Below are positions 24,083-24,350 of a stretch of 24,350 nt of DNA, piece after piece. The stretch covers positions 1 to 24,350 of the forward strand of contig CBDBZN010000015.1 of assembly GCA_965213575.1 (NCBI GenBank), written 5' to 3'. The notes beneath the pieces were generated by a model. The model searched no databases and was not told where the DNA came from. It saw only the letters and a list, made by a program, of their open reading frames with translations. The stretch's first letter is position 1; each line of letters opens with the position of its first letter. Position numbers and translations under genes: made by a program. The stretch comes from JAUHXS01 sp965213575 (lineage in GTDB: Bacteria; Bacteroidota; Bacteroidia; Chitinophagales; JAUHXS01).

Positions 24083-24350
24083 ATGATAAATCTTAAAAAT
24101 ATTTCTCTTGCTATTATAGTATTCTTTGGAGTACATTCAAACATTTCTGCGCAATGCGATAAATGGGGTGCTGATAGTGTAAAAGCAATGCAAGAACTTT
24201 CTGTCTATAAAGAATTTTATAAACAAGATAATTATAAAGATGCCTTTCCTCATTGGATGTATGTATATAAAAAAGCACCGGGTGCAAGAAAGTTCACCTA
24301 TGTTGATGGCGTAAAAATTTAGAAAATAAAATTGAAGCAACTAAAGATGA
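24083..24350 (+). CDS. Exported TPR-type protein, 3' end outside the window, one frameshift
   Basis: The ATG follows the previous stop codon with no gap (TAAATG). The product has a signal peptide (NISLAIIVFFGVHSNISAQ), then a segment with a TPR-like helix pair (ELSVYKEFYKQDNYKDAFPHWMYVYKKAP). A stop appears at 24320-24322, but one more T in the run 24318-24320 gives VKILENKIEATKD, which stays open to the end of the window. I therefore call it a partial gene with a one-base sequencing deletion. In Bacteroidota, coaX, an outer-membrane barrel and a TPR protein often precede genes for the lipopolysaccharide exporter LptC, which would lie beyond the window. Confidence 0.75.

Overview
The window is AT-rich DNA from a member of the Bacteroidota. 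Evidence for the phylum: several start sites are preceded by the Bacteroidota-type -7 box (TAnnTTTG), ribosome binding sites are mostly absent, and the gene families are typical (DUF4293 protein, TPR/PD40/OmpA outer-membrane protein, ECF sigma factor followed by a small unnamed partner, coaX followed by an outer-membrane barrel and a TPR protein). I cannot place it below phylum level.

Layout. 1-2042: 3' part of radA followed by comF (+). 2043-6433: a block of five exported or membrane proteins of mostly unknown function: a 444-aa lipoprotein (-), two tandemly duplicated 73-aa Cys-rich lipoproteins, a membrane-anchored thioredoxin-fold protein with a CPFC motif, a 203-aa exported protein and an exported leucine-rich-repeat protein (all +). 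6440-9265: uvrA (-). 9435-11623: ECF sigma factor, its small partner, and recA (+), separated by intergenic DNA rich in inverted repeats. 11666-12423: two cold-shock-domain proteins (-). 12557-15720: a TPR protein translationally coupled to a PorE-like TPR/PD40/CRD/OmpA protein (-). 15850-19800: fatty-acid desaturase, DUF4143 AAA ATPase and comM/yifB (-). 19926-20057: a 43-aa ORF (+). 20058-20477: DUF4293 membrane protein (-). 20563-24350: thiolase (pcaF-like), coaX, outer-membrane barrel and a TPR protein that runs off the end (+).

Five genes in the last 8.4 kb (desaturase, comM, thiolase, coaX, outer-membrane barrel) and the terminal TPR gene are broken by single-base indels, nearly all in short homopolymers. 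Removing or adding one base restores conserved family sequence in each case. I read these as consensus sequencing errors, increasing towards the 3' end, and annotate the genes at full length. Large genes in the first 15.9 kb (uvrA, recA, the OmpA-family gene, radA) show none.

Functional themes: recombination, repair and DNA uptake (radA, comF, uvrA, recA, comM) occur together within 20 kb, and envelope proteins dominate the rest. No CRISPR array, insertion sequence, tRNA, rRNA or prophage gene was seen. No clear novel defence or mobile system was found. The most interesting unexplained pieces are the duplicated Cys-rich lipoproteins with their thioredoxin-like neighbour, the inverted repeats around the sigma-factor partner gene, and a perfect palindrome over the likely recA promoter.
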